Origin: Vibrio sp. SCSIO 43135
GTDB taxonomy: Bacteria; Pseudomonadota; Gammaproteobacteria; Enterobacterales; Vibrionaceae
NCBI RefSeq assembly: GCF_023716665.1
Contig: NZ_CP071859.1
Span: 2,108,001-2,172,000 of the forward strand
Direction of reading: 5' to 3'
Length of the DNA stretch: 64,000 bases
Under the pieces are notes generated by a model. It worked only from the letters and a program-made list of their open reading frames with translations. It did no database searches and had not been told where the DNA came from. Positions within the stretch are counted from its first letter, which is position 1, and every line of letters starts with the position of its first letter. Both the position numbers and the translations under genes were made by a program. Below are positions 51,780-60,386 of the stretch, piece by piece.

Positions 51780-53957
51780 TTACTCGTAGAAAGGTTTATC
51801 CAGCCCAGCTCGAGTTAATAAACCATCGCACGGTGCAAATCTGTCACCATATTTCTCGGCATGCTGGTTCATTATTTCAATCAAATTTTTGATACCAATC
51901 TGATCCATATACCGGAACGGTCCACCTAAGAATGGCGGGAAACCAATTCCGAATATCGCACCAATATCACCGTCACGAGGGCTGCGAATGATGCCTTCGT
52001 CTAAGCATCGCACCGCTTCGTTGAGCATTGGTAACACACAACGCATCGCGATGTCTTTCTCTGCTAGCGTAGACTCTGGTGTCAACTTAAGAAGCTTGTA
52101 TACCGATTTATCCACTTCTTTTTTCTTACCTTTGTAGGTATAGAAGCCTTTGCCACTCTTACGACCTTTTCGGCCATCGTTCAACAAGGTATCGAATACA
52201 TCAGGACCTTGGAATCGAGCGCCCAGTTCATTCACTAGGATAGGCATGATTTTGGCGCCAATATCCACGCCGACTTCATCAAGTAGCGTGATAGGGCCAA
52301 CTGGGAAACCAAAATTGAGCAGCGCATTGTCTAGCTGTTCAATTGGCTCACCGGTTAGCAACACTTGAGCCGCTTCATTCATGTAAGGTGCCAGAATACG
52401 GTTTACATAGAAGCCCGCGCAATCTTTAACAACGATTGGCGTTTTACCTTGCTTCTTCGCCAACGCTACGACAGTCGCAATGGTCTCTTCAGACGTTTTG
52501 TCATGTGGGATCACTTCCACCAAAGGCATCTTCTCTACCGGGCTGAAGTAATGTAGTCCGATGACGTTTTCTGGTCTACTCGCTTTAGCCGCAATCTGAT
52601 GAATTGGCAGCGAAGAGGTATTTGTCGCAAAAATGGTGCTTTCTTTCGCGTTCTCTTCAATATCTGCAACCATTTTCTGCTTAAGGTCTAGATCTTCAAA
52701 AACGGCTTCAATCACTACATCGGTATGATTGAATGTCGTGAAATCGGTACCGCCAGACATCTGCATCATCTTGCTTTGTAGCTGCGCTTTCGACAAAATT
52801 CTGCGTTTTCGCTGCTTTTCAAACAGTTTATAGTTGTATTTCAGCGCATTTAATACACCATCGTTCGAAACATCTTTGATTCGGACTGGCACTTTCGCCT
52901 TGGCAACCGACACATGGCTGATACCCGCTCCCATCAGGCCACCGCCCAACACTCCAACGCGACCAACTTTAGCTGGTTCTGCTGAACTGCCATTTTCTTT
53001 CTTCATTTCTGTTGTCGCAAAGAAAATCGAACGCAGTGAGTTAGATTCAGACGTCATGACCAACTCGCCAAATCTTTTTGCTTCAAGTTCCTGACCTGCT
53101 TTAAACCCTTTCTCTAAGCCGTGACGAATCACTTCAAGAATAGCGTCAGCCGCTGGGTAATTACCACGGGTCTTTTGATTGGTTTTCTTTGCAGCTTGCT
53201 CAAAGATCACTTTGCGGCCAAGCCCGGTTTGAGAGATTAACTTCTCTTTGGTCGAGACCTTGCGTTTAGCGTTCTTTTTGCCTTTATGTTTGTCAACGAA
53301 TGACTTTGCTACATCCAGTAATACGGTATCTGGCACACATGCATCGACAACCCCGAGTTTTTTAGCTTTCTTAGCACGCAGCTGTTTTCCTGTAAGAATC
53401 AAATCTAGCGACGGCAATAGACCAATCAAACGTGGAAGACGCTGAGTACCGCCAGAGCCAGGTAATAAGCCAAGCTGGACTTCTGGTAAGCCCAAGCGTG
53501 TTTTATCAGAGTCAGTACACACACGGTAATCACACGCCAGTGCAAGCTCTAGACCACCACCTAAACAAGGGCCATGAATAGCTGCAACAACTGGGTATGG
53601 TAAATCCGAAAGTGCCTGGAACATTTCTTGGCCTTGCTTGGCTAACGCTTCAGCTTCGCCCGCTGTTTTACAGGCAGCCAGCATTCGAACATCGGCTCCA
53701 GCGACAAAATTGTCTGGCTTGAGTGAATGAATGATAAGGCCGTTAACCGATGAACCACTTTTCTTCAACTCAGTTAGAATCACCTGCATTTCTTCAGCAA
53801 ATTCAGCTTGCAACGTGTTCATCTTCTCTCCCGGCACATCAATAGAAAGCCAGGCGATTTTTTGATCGTCAATAATTAGGTTGAAAGCAGCTGGTTTGTT
53901 CTCTGCTGCCACATTTTCTGGCTGCTTGTCCTCAGACTGCTTGATTGCATCACTCAT
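51780..53957 (-). CDS. fadJ: Fatty acid oxidation complex alpha subunit FadJ
   Basis: A 725-residue two-part enzyme. A short polar leader (about 1-25) is followed by an enoyl-CoA hydratase/isomerase domain (about 28-215, with the oxyanion and glutamate segment [20 protein letters not shown] and [18 protein letters not shown]). The 3-hydroxyacyl-CoA dehydrogenase NAD domain follows ([20 protein letters not shown] near 330; [35 protein letters not shown]), then the C-terminal HAD domains. It performs hydration and oxidation of 2-enoyl-CoA. Its start codon overlaps the fadI stop by one base. The pair FadI plus FadJ is the YfcY/YfcX-type complex. Confidence 0.95.
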   Translation of the reverse strand: MSDAIKQSEDKQPENVAAENKPAAFNLIIDDQKIAWLSIDVPGEKMNTLQAEFAEEMQVILTELKKSGSSVNGLIIHSLKPDNFVAGADVRMLAACKTAGEAEALAKQGQEMFQALSDLPYPVVAAIHGPCLGGGLELALACDYRVCTDSDKTRLGLPEVQLGLLPGSGGTQRLPRLIGLLPSLDLILTGKQLRAKKAKKLGVVDACVPDTVLLDVAKSFVDKHKGKKNAKRKVSTKEKLISQTGLGRKVIFEQAAKKTNQKTRGNYPAADAILEVIRHGLEKGFKAGQELEAKRFGELVMTSESNSLRSIFFATTEMKKENGSSAEPAKVGRVGVLGGGLMGAGISHVSVAKAKVPVRIKDVSNDGVLNALKYNYKLFEKQRKRRILSKAQLQSKMMQMSGGTDFTTFNHTDVVIEAVFEDLDLKQKMVADIEENAKESTIFATNTSSLPIHQIAAKASRPENVIGLHYFSPVEKMPLVEVIPHDKTSEETIATVVALAKKQGKTPIVVKDCAGFYVNRILAPYMNEAAQVLLTGEPIEQLDNALLNFGFPVGPITLLDEVGVDIGAKIMPILVNELGARFQGPDVFDTLLNDGRKGRKSGKGFYTYKGKKKEVDKSVYKLLKLTPESTLAEKDIAMRCVLPMLNEAVRCLDEGIIRSPRDGDIGAIFGIGFPPFLGGPFRYMDQIGIKNLIEIMNQHAEKYGDRFAPCDGLLTRAGLDKPFYE

Positions 53958-55282
53958 TATTCAACCTCCAAAATCATTGCTGCACCTAAACCACCTGCCG
54001 CACATGCAGTGTTTAGAGCTAAACCACCGCCACGACGTTTAAGCTCACGAAGCGTTTGAGTCATCATTCGTGCACCAGTTGCGGCAAATGGGTGACCATA
54101 GGCGATAGAGCCACCTAGTACATTAAATCTATCCATATCTATTTCACCGATCGCCTTAGAGCGACCTAAATGTTGCTGCGCGAACTTATCACTACCGAAC
54201 ATTTTCACATTAGATAGCGCTTGTGCTGCGAACGCCTCGTGCATATCGATAAGCGTCAAGTCTGATAGCTCGATCCCAGCTCGTTGCAGCGCCAATGGCG
54301 TGGCATAGGATGGCCCCATCAGCATGTCTTTTTCCACGCCAATCGCTGAGAATGCGTAAGAGCGGATATAGCCCATGATTTCCAAACCCAGCTCTTTCGC
54401 TCGACCTTCGCGCATTAGCATTACTGCAGCTGCACCATCGGTCAAAGGTGTACTGTTCGCCGCTGTTACACTGCCATATTGGCGGTCAAACGCTGGGCGT
54501 AATTTCGCGTAACCTTCAAGTGTTGAATCGTGGCGAATGTTATTGTCTTCTGAAATCCACTTTTTATAAGGTTCAGGGAAAGCTGTCATCACCTCGTCTG
54601 AAATCTTGCCATCCTTCCAAGCTTGAGACGCTAGGCTATGCGAACGATGCGCCAATGCATCTTGCTCTTCACGAGTTATACCGTGACTTTTCGCCATTTG
54701 CTCCGCGGTTTGCCCCATCGATAGCCCAGTTGAATATTCAGCGACAGCTGGTGGCACTGGCATCAAATCTTTAAACGAAAGTGACTTCAAAATTTTGAGC
54801 TTTTGCCCAACCGTCTTTGTTTTACTTAGAGCAAGTAGATTAGCTGCCAACTTTTTAGATACGCCAATTGGAAGCACTGAAGAAGAATCCGCGCCCCCCG
54901 CAATACCGACATCTACAGTCCCTGAGATAATACTTTCTGCGACATTAACCGCCGATTGAAAACTCGTCGCACAAGCGCGAGTCACGCTGTACGCATCGGT
55001 ATGTATATTCATTCCAGTGCCCAATACGATTTCACGTGCAATGTTTGGGGCTTCTGGCATTTGTACGACTTGGCCGAATACGACTTGATCAATCAATGCA
55101 GGATCGATTTCTGTGCGTGCCATCATTTCGCTCACAACCATCTTGCCAAGATCAACGGCAGGTACTTGGCTAAATTCCGTGCTCTGGCGTGCAAATGGTG
55201 TACGCAGCCCTGCTACAATAGCAACACGCTCACCGGAACGCGTTTGTAATATTTGTTGGTTTTTGACTTGCTGCTTACCCAT
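53957..55282 (-). CDS. fadI: 3-ketoacyl-CoA thiolase FadI
   Basis: A 441-residue thiolase. [20 protein letters not shown] begins the first domain. The nucleophile Cys lies in [20 protein letters not shown]; the His in [18 protein letters not shown]; and the second Cys in [13 protein letters not shown]. The long FadI-type N-terminus ([19 protein letters not shown]) and length distinguish it from FadA (about 390). It cleaves 3-ketoacyl-CoA in beta-oxidation. AAGGAG lies six bases before the ATG. A FadR-box-like sequence is about 30-50 bases upstream. It is co-transcribed with fadJ. Confidence 0.95.
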   Translation of the reverse strand: MGKQQVKNQQILQTRSGERVAIVAGLRTPFARQSTEFSQVPAVDLGKMVVSEMMARTEIDPALIDQVVFGQVVQMPEAPNIAREIVLGTGMNIHTDAYSVTRACATSFQSAVNVAESIISGTVDVGIAGGADSSSVLPIGVSKKLAANLLALSKTKTVGQKLKILKSLSFKDLMPVPPAVAEYSTGLSMGQTAEQMAKSHGITREEQDALAHRSHSLASQAWKDGKISDEVMTAFPEPYKKWISEDNNIRHDSTLEGYAKLRPAFDRQYGSVTAANSTPLTDGAAAVMLMREGRAKELGLEIMGYIRSYAFSAIGVEKDMLMGPSYATPLALQRAGIELSDLTLIDMHEAFAAQALSNVKMFGSDKFAQQHLGRSKAIGEIDMDRFNVLGGSIAYGHPFAATGARMMTQTLRELKRRGGGLALNTACAAGGLGAAMILEVE

Positions 55283-55313
55283 TGTTTCTCCTTAGGTTCA
55301 CATTCTAAAACAA

Positions 55314-55330
55314 AGAGGTCTGACCTGACG
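55314..55330 (-). promoter_or_regulatory. FadR-box-like site upstream of fadI
   Basis: AGAGGTCTGACCTGACG contains the core GGTCnGACC of the E. coli FadR consensus, centred about 40 bases before the fadI start codon. FadR would repress fadIJ in the absence of fatty acids. Only the core is exact. Confidence 0.65.
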
Positions 55331-55361
55331 CATTGTAACGAGATTGTTAAAACAATCAAAC

Positions 55362-55550
55362 ATGCGTTTAAATAAACGTGACCTCAGCATAGAAACTGAC
55401 CCAAGGGTAGCTAAGTCAGGACGAGAATTCGTTGGCACAATGTCAAATAATTTCAGAAACATACACAGTGTTAACCGCTTAGAGAACACATGCGGGTATA
55501 TGTACCTTGCAGTCACTTGGGTATGTGTTTTAATTAGGGAAATAGTTTAG
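55362..55550 (+). CDS. Possible small protein of 62 residues
   Basis: An open frame from ATG 55362 to TAG 55548-55550: MRLNKRDLSIETDPRVAKSG at the start, then REFVGTMSNNFRNIHSVN and a hydrophobic end YMYLAVTWVCVLIREIV. The composition looks protein-like: a basic and polar first half and a membrane-like second half. It lies in otherwise empty DNA beside the FadR-like site. There is no Shine-Dalgarno sequence, and the hairpin after it points the other way, so the call is weak. Confidence 0.35.
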   Translation: MRLNKRDLSIETDPRVAKSGREFVGTMSNNFRNIHSVNRLENTCGYMYLAVTWVCVLIREIV

Positions 55551-55552
55551 GC

Positions 55553-55581
55553 AAAAAAAAACCACACAGAACTGTGTGGTT
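55553..55581 (-). terminator. Strong minus-strand terminator without an upstream gene
   Basis: The hairpin AACCACACAG / CTGTGTGGTT (loop AA) is followed by eight T on the minus strand. On the plus strand the T run is missing. It therefore ends a leftward transcript that begins inside this intergenic region. Confidence 0.72.
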
Positions 55582-55712
55582 GGAATATCTAAAGCAATTA
55601 ACTTACGCCAATTGAAAATAATCAGTTTCCTGATTAGGAGAAAGTAAAGTCAGCCTTCAAAAGGAAGTGTCATCTTGCTCAACATGTTAGCCACAAGGAC
55701 TAACTAGATGAC
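55553..55712 (-). ncRNA. Candidate small regulatory RNA
   Basis: Minus-strand sequence ending in a strong hairpin plus eight T. Upstream of it lie a perfect small stem-loop (AATCAG / CTGATT, 55620-55635) and a single-stranded pyrimidine stretch CTTTCTCCT, complementary to Shine-Dalgarno sequences. A TATAGT -10-like box (55725-55720) would start it near 55712, giving about 160 nt. No minus-strand protein gene precedes the terminator, so the terminator needs an RNA. No clear -35 is visible and I do not recognise a known family. Confidence 0.45.
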
Positions 55713-55857
55713 AAGGTGTACTATAGCGACTACTTGGCAGCAGATTTTGAAGTAGATCAATTTTATATTGATTAAGCGTTTATTCGTGAAGTTACAGCAA
55801 GAAAACCCTTAATCCGTGCCTAATCAAGAACCAAAAGATGGCTAACACGCGAGCGAA

Positions 55858-56433
55858 ATGGAGACTCATGTGCCAATTATAAATTTTTTTGGAAAGAAAA
55901 AGTCTACTAGTCCGGTCGATTCAGATATGGACAGACAAAGAAAATACGAAGCGCTTGTAAGAGCCTACCATCGAGATTTGTATCGATATGCCTATTGGCT
56001 GTGCAAAGATCAAAGCATTGCAGAAGATCTGGTGCAGGAAACCTGTTTAAGGGCATGGAAGTCTCTCGACAGTTTACAAGATGAAAAAGCCGCTAAATCG
56101 TGGCTTATTACTATCTTAAGGCGCGAGAATGCACGCCGCTTCGAAAGAAAACAATTCGATTTGGTCGATATCGACGACTACGGCAACGATGCCAAAGTCA
56201 GTGATGAACCTCACCATCAAACTGAGTGGGTTCAAGCACAAATAATGAAACTCGATGTGGAATATCGCGAACCACTGTTTCTTCAAGTTGTTGGGGGATT
56301 TAGTGGTGAAGAGATTGGCGAGATTCTCGACCTGAATAAAAACACCGTAATGACTCGATTGTTTCGAGCACGTAATCAACTGAAAGAAATGATGGATTCT
56401 TCAGAATCACCACGAGGGCAGCAAAATGGATGA
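55858..56433 (+). CDS. ECF-type RNA polymerase sigma factor (module 2)
   Basis: A protein of 191 residues from ATG 55858; GTG 55870, with GGAG six bases upstream, is an alternative start (PIINFFGKKKS). Region 2 is about 25-95 (YEALVRAYHRDLYRYAYWLC; AEDLVQETCLRAWKSL) and region 4 about 125-180 (KLDVEYREPLFLQVVGGFSG; EEIGEILDLNKNTVMTRLFR). It overlaps the DUF3379 gene by eight bases. The same pair occurs beside FadL genes in V. cholerae (VC1045-VC1042, from memory). Its regulon is unknown. Confidence 0.9.
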   Translation: METHVPIINFFGKKKSTSPVDSDMDRQRKYEALVRAYHRDLYRYAYWLCKDQSIAEDLVQETCLRAWKSLDSLQDEKAAKSWLITILRRENARRFERKQFDLVDIDDYGNDAKVSDEPHHQTEWVQAQIMKLDVEYREPLFLQVVGGFSGEEIGEILDLNKNTVMTRLFRARNQLKEMMDSSESPRGQQNG

Positions 56434-57151
56434 ATTAGAATTTCGCCGCCGCATAATGTCGGACCCAAAACAGCGCGATGCTGAAATCGCTGACGCTTTA
56501 AACAATAATGAAGCGAATAGTAAGTTTCTTGATGATGTTTTAGAGCTTGATGCACAATTGGCAAAAGCAATGAACGTTGACGTCCCAGACGATCTCGCGG
56601 ACAAGATTTTGTTCAATCAACCAATAGAGAAAGACAATGTCGTTAGGCCCAACTTTGCTAAACGTGCAATGGCGCTCGCCGCTTCTGTCGCATTCGCATT
56701 TGGTTTGTTAGTTGGGCAGTTAAATTGGGGTAACTTATTGGTACCACCTGCTCAAGCAAGTCTTGTAGATACCGCAATGAAGCATGTACTCGACGAAAAA
56801 AGTTTTATCGAGCCGCTAGACGAGCAAGTCAGCTCACGACAAATCAATGCCAAAATGGCACCGTTTGCTTACCAGTTTGACGAAAATTTCCCATACCACG
56901 TGTATTACTTAAACCACTGTGGATTTGGTGATTCGAATGCAATGCATATGGTATTTCAGGGTGAAAAAGGCAAAGTAACCTTATTCCTAACTAAGGTTGG
57001 TTCAGAAGATACTAAGAATTTCCACCAACAAGGTATGTCTGGAATCGTAGAACCCATAGGTAATACCAGTTTAATCTTGGTTGGAGAAGACGGCGAAAAT
57101 GTTGCTAAGATCGCTGAAAAACTCGCTCCTATGATCATCCCAGCTAGCTAA
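56426..57151 (+). CDS. DUF3379 membrane protein, putative anti-sigma factor (module 2)
   Basis: A 241-residue protein. The cytoplasmic N-terminus (about 1-78) includes AKAMNVDVPDDLADKILF. A membrane helix (about 80-96) and a periplasmic domain follow, with MKHVLDEKSFIEPLDEQVSS, YHVYYLNHCGFGDSNAMHMV and a C-terminal GEDGENVAKIAEKLAP. The VDVPxxLA and Y(V/L)NHC blocks recur in module 1. No zinc-type anti-sigma motif is present. An inhibitor of the overlapping ECF sigma factor is the natural inference. A terminator follows directly. Confidence 0.82.
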   Translation: MDELEFRRRIMSDPKQRDAEIADALNNNEANSKFLDDVLELDAQLAKAMNVDVPDDLADKILFNQPIEKDNVVRPNFAKRAMALAASVAFAFGLLVGQLNWGNLLVPPAQASLVDTAMKHVLDEKSFIEPLDEQVSSRQINAKMAPFAYQFDENFPYHVYYLNHCGFGDSNAMHMVFQGEKGKVTLFLTKVGSEDTKNFHQQGMSGIVEPIGNTSLILVGEDGENVAKIAEKLAPMIIPAS

Positions 57152-57156
57152 CCGAT

Positions 57157-57189
57157 AAAAGGCTCAATTCTCATAATTGAGCCTTTTTT
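57157..57189 (+). terminator. Terminator of ECF module 2
   Basis: The hairpin AAAAGGCTCAATT / AATTGAGCCTTTTTT lies six bases past the DUF3379 stop. Confidence 0.85.
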
Positions 57190-57309
57190 GCAGAACAAAA
57201 GTAGAGTCAAAACTCTAAAAAGAGTCATTTTTAAGCATTTTCCTGCCAATTACACGTCATTTCCGTAATTTTATCATCCAATTAGCCAATGGTCGGATTT
57301 CTATCCTCT

Positions 57310-57326
57310 ATACTAGCGACTAGTAT
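57310..57326. promoter_or_regulatory. 17-bp perfect palindrome upstream of fadL
   Basis: ATACTAG-CGA-CTAGTAT, 71 bases before the fadL ATG and overlapping a TATACT -10-like hexamer. A GGTCGGA half-match to the FadR core lies 13 bases to its left (57291-57297). It is likely an operator for an unidentified regulator. Confidence 0.5.
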
Positions 57327-57396
57327 CAGCCACCAAACTGAGCATTTGCTCAAATATATCGCCCACTAGAGGCGAACTATTAAAGGAAAAGCAAAA

Positions 57397-58707
57397 ATGA
57401 ACAACACGCGTCTGTTTAAAAAATCGCTGTTAGCAGTAACAATCACAGCAGCTACGTTTGCCTCTTCACAAGCAGTAGCAGCAGGTTTCCAACTTAATGC
57501 CCAATCAGCAACTGGTATTGGCCGTGCATTTGCCGGTGATGCAGTAATCGCAGATAACGCTTCTGTAATGGCTCGTAACCCAGCAGCAATGGCTCTTTTC
57601 GACAAAACTTCTCTGTCGCTTGGTTTTGAAACTATCATTACTGACATCCGAGTAAAAGATGCTACGTATACTTCGCAAGCATTCGATGCAGGAAGTATGA
57701 GTGTGGGCCCTACTCAAACATCTTCAAACTATGACGATGCTGGCGGTACTTCTGTTGCGCCAAACATCCATTTAATCGTTCCTGTAAACGACAAGTTTGC
57801 TTGGGGTGTAAACGCATACTCTAACTTTGGTACATCGACCGACTTTGGCGATGACTTCGTTGCATCAGAGTACGGCGGCGAAACAGACATCATGAGTATG
57901 AACCTTGGCCTTGCGGGTTCTTACCGTCTGAATGATCAATGGAGCTTTGGTGCTGGTATCGACTTTATCTACGGTAAAGGAACATTAAAGAGAACATTCA
58001 GCGATTCAGTATATAGCGGCCCTGTACTAGACCCTTCAATTGATGGTGGTGCAACGGCTGCTCTGAACGCGCTAAATGGCGCAAGTATCGTAGACATTGA
58101 TGGTGCTGATGGCTGGGGTGTTGGATTTAACATCGGCACGGTTTACGAGCTGGATGAAAACAACCGTTTTGGTCTGTCTTACCGTTACAGCCCAGAAATT
58201 ACAGCTAAAGACGACAAAGGCCAAGAAATCACTCTGCCACTACCAGATATGGCTGAATTCTCTGGTTACCACCGTATTGATGAAACTAAATTTGCCGTTC
58301 ACTACTCTCTGCAATGGGTAGGTTGGAAAGCATTTGATCAAATCGATTTTGGCGGCACGCTAGATGGTACTCCAGCATCTGAGTACAAATGGAAGAACGC
58401 AGGCCACGTTTCTATCGGTGGTACATACTACCTAAACAACGACTGGACACTACGTACGGGTTACATGTACGACATCGCAGCGCAGGACGACCTAAAATCA
58501 GTATCAGTGCCTGATTCAGACCGTCAGTGGTTCTCTGCTGGTTTCACTTACCACATCGACACTGCTTCTAACGTAGACTTCGGTTTCACTTACCTAGTTG
58601 GTGAAGACGTTAAGAATGTAGAAGAGTCTCTAGCTGTAACTTCTATCAGCGCGACCACTCGCGCAGATGCTATCCTAGTCGGCCTACAATACAGCCGCAG
58701 CTTCTAA
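57397..58707 (+). CDS. fadL: Long-chain fatty acid outer-membrane transporter FadL
   Basis: A 436-residue porin. The signal peptide (about 1-28, SSQAVAAG) is followed by a hatch domain beginning FQLNAQSATGIGRAFAGDAV with the Asn-Pro-Ala motif (MARNPAAMALF), then a 14-strand barrel with FadL blocks FGLSYRYSPEITAKDDKGQE, FAVHYSLQWVGWKAFDQIDF, and a terminal Phe in GLQYSRSF. It takes up long-chain fatty acids. AAAGGA lies eight bases before the ATG. Tandem with a second FadL; fadIJ lie 2.1 kb to the left, so uptake and oxidation genes are clustered. Confidence 0.9.
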   Translation: MNNTRLFKKSLLAVTITAATFASSQAVAAGFQLNAQSATGIGRAFAGDAVIADNASVMARNPAAMALFDKTSLSLGFETIITDIRVKDATYTSQAFDAGSMSVGPTQTSSNYDDAGGTSVAPNIHLIVPVNDKFAWGVNAYSNFGTSTDFGDDFVASEYGGETDIMSMNLGLAGSYRLNDQWSFGAGIDFIYGKGTLKRTFSDSVYSGPVLDPSIDGGATAALNALNGASIVDIDGADGWGVGFNIGTVYELDENNRFGLSYRYSPEITAKDDKGQEITLPLPDMAEFSGYHRIDETKFAVHYSLQWVGWKAFDQIDFGGTLDGTPASEYKWKNAGHVSIGGTYYLNNDWTLRTGYMYDIAAQDDLKSVSVPDSDRQWFSAGFTYHIDTASNVDFGFTYLVGEDVKNVEESLAVTSISATTRADAILVGLQYSRSF

Positions 58708-58734
58708 GCGAAACGCTAATAAAGCAACATTGTT

Positions 58735-58762
58735 AAAGGGCTGGTTTTCCAGCCCTTTTTTG
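58735..58762 (+). terminator. Terminator between the two FadL genes
   Basis: The hairpin AAAGGGCTGG / CCAGCCCTTT (loop TTTT), followed by a T run, lies 28 bases past the first FadL stop. The second FadL gene therefore needs its own promoter. Confidence 0.87.
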
Positions 58763-59006
58763 TTTACTACGCCCTTGCAACCTCTTCAGTTAGCGAACAG
58801 CTGTACTCAATTAGGCAGCATTCGCATCACACCTGTACGCTCAAAATATTAAACAATTGCGTAACACTCAGAATATTCTTCTAATATATTTAATTGAAAT
58901 GTATTTTATTTCTGAATGTAGTTAATTTTTCATTTTTTGTTTTTAAAGTTTTTACTCTAACTTTAAGATCTCGCGACTATTCATCCGCACTTAAGCGAAC
59001 AAAATA

Positions 59007-60293
59007 ATGAAAACAAACAAATCTCTTCTTTCTTTGGCAGTGGCAACGGGCTTAGCTGTTTCTTCTACAACAGCTTCCGCAGCTGGCTTTCAGTTAGCAG
59101 AATACTCTGCAACAGGGCTTGGCCGCGCGTACGCTGGTGAAGCTGCTATGGCGGACAATGCTGGAGCACAATGGCGCAACCCAGCAATGCTAACTTACTT
59201 GGCCGGCACGCAAATCTCGGTTGGTGCAATCTATGTAGACCCAAATATCGATGTCGACGGTACAATCAATGGTGTCCTGCCTACAAGCTCAGAAGACTTC
59301 GCAAACAACGCGGTCATCCCTAACTTCTACCTCTCTCATCAGGTAAACGACAAGGTATTCTTAGGGTTAGCACTTGGTACCAACTACGGCATGGAAACTG
59401 AGCTTGATGAAAACTTCGCAGGCAATCACTTCGGTAACGAAGCAATGGTCACCACAATGGAGGCTAACTTTAACGTCGCATACCAACTGGTGGAAAGCGT
59501 TAGCATTGGTGGTGGTATCCGCTATGTAATGGGCGAAGGTCACTTCGGCGCGACCTCCCCTCAACAATCAGAACCAACACTACCTCAAGGTACTACTTTG
59601 AAATACATGGAAGGCGACGATATTTCATGGGGGTGGCAAATTGGTACAGCATGGCAGATCAATGAGAATCACCGCATCGGTTTCGCCTACAAATCTGAAG
59701 TCGAACTCAAACTTGAGGGTTACGCTGAAGGTCTTGGCTTCGGTTTAGGATCTGTGGTGCCACAAACTCGCGACAATGGCTATATGAACCTTGCTCTTCC
59801 TGCTACAGCTGAACTTGCAAGCTTCCACCAGTTAAATGACAAACTTGCCGTTCACGCGAGCATCAACTGGACTGATTGGAGCAGCTTTGAAAAACTCGAA
59901 GCTCATTTAGATACCCTTGGCACTCACATGGTGAAGGTAGAAAACTGGGACGACAACTATCGCTTTGCATTAGGTGCGACTTACCAACTAGATGCCAAAC
60001 TAGCACTACGTACCGGTATCGCATATGACATGTCAGCAGTAAGCGATAAAAATCGTACCATCACTATTCCGGAAACCGACCGTACGTGGCTAAGTATTGG
60101 AGCGAGCTACGATGTAACACCTCAATTCAACCTAGACGCCGGCTTTACGTATATCATAGCTAAAGATGCCCCGATTCAAGAATCTCGTGGCTATGAGTCT
60201 GACGACGCTTCCCAAGCCATTGGCGGTGCATTCCAAGGAGAAGTATCAGGTAGCGTTTGGTTAATTGGTGTACAAGCTAACTACACGTTCTAA
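59007..60293 (+). CDS. FadL-family outer-membrane transporter, second copy
   Basis: A 428-residue porin. The signal peptide (about 1-25, SSTTASAAG) is followed by FQLAEYSATGLGRAYAGEAA, the Asn-Pro-Ala motif (AQWRNPAMLTYL), barrel blocks FAYKSEVELKLEGY, LAVHASINWTDWSSFEKLEA, LRTGIAYDMSAVSDKNRTI and a terminal Phe (QANYTF). It is a clear paralogue of the FadL 300 bases upstream, with separate promoter and terminator. The two may divide fatty acid chain length or growth conditions between them. The upstream gap is AT-rich with no clear FadR core. Confidence 0.88.
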   Translation: MKTNKSLLSLAVATGLAVSSTTASAAGFQLAEYSATGLGRAYAGEAAMADNAGAQWRNPAMLTYLAGTQISVGAIYVDPNIDVDGTINGVLPTSSEDFANNAVIPNFYLSHQVNDKVFLGLALGTNYGMETELDENFAGNHFGNEAMVTTMEANFNVAYQLVESVSIGGGIRYVMGEGHFGATSPQQSEPTLPQGTTLKYMEGDDISWGWQIGTAWQINENHRIGFAYKSEVELKLEGYAEGLGFGLGSVVPQTRDNGYMNLALPATAELASFHQLNDKLAVHASINWTDWSSFEKLEAHLDTLGTHMVKVENWDDNYRFALGATYQLDAKLALRTGIAYDMSAVSDKNRTITIPETDRTWLSIGASYDVTPQFNLDAGFTYIIAKDAPIQESRGYESDDASQAIGGAFQGEVSGSVWLIGVQANYTF

Positions 60294-60310
60294 CTCCAGA
60301 GTTGGAAAAC

Positions 60311-60344
60311 AAAAAAGGCTTGATGGTGACATCAAGCCTTTTTT
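60311..60344. terminator. Bidirectional terminator
   Basis: A 14-bp stem (AAAAAGGCTTGATG / CATCAAGCCTTTTT) with A and T runs lies between the second FadL gene and the convergent mlaA gene. Confidence 0.88.
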
Positions 60345-60386
60345 CATTGCACTGTCCCGTCCTAAATAAGGTTGACACTTTCCAAA

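Larger units (their letters stand above)
55283..55857. other. Long intergenic region between fadI and the ECF sigma gene
   Basis: 575 bases between divergent genes. From left to right it holds a FadR-like site, a doubtful small frame (55362-55550), a hairpin oriented as a minus-strand terminator (55553-55581), a region with sRNA-like features (55582-55712) and the AT-rich leader of the ECF gene. It is the largest gap in the window without a secure gene. Confidence 0.6.

Noticed and set aside
57505..57717. Minus-strand frames opposite the start of fadL
   Set aside because: Antisense to the conserved signal peptide and hatch domain of FadL.
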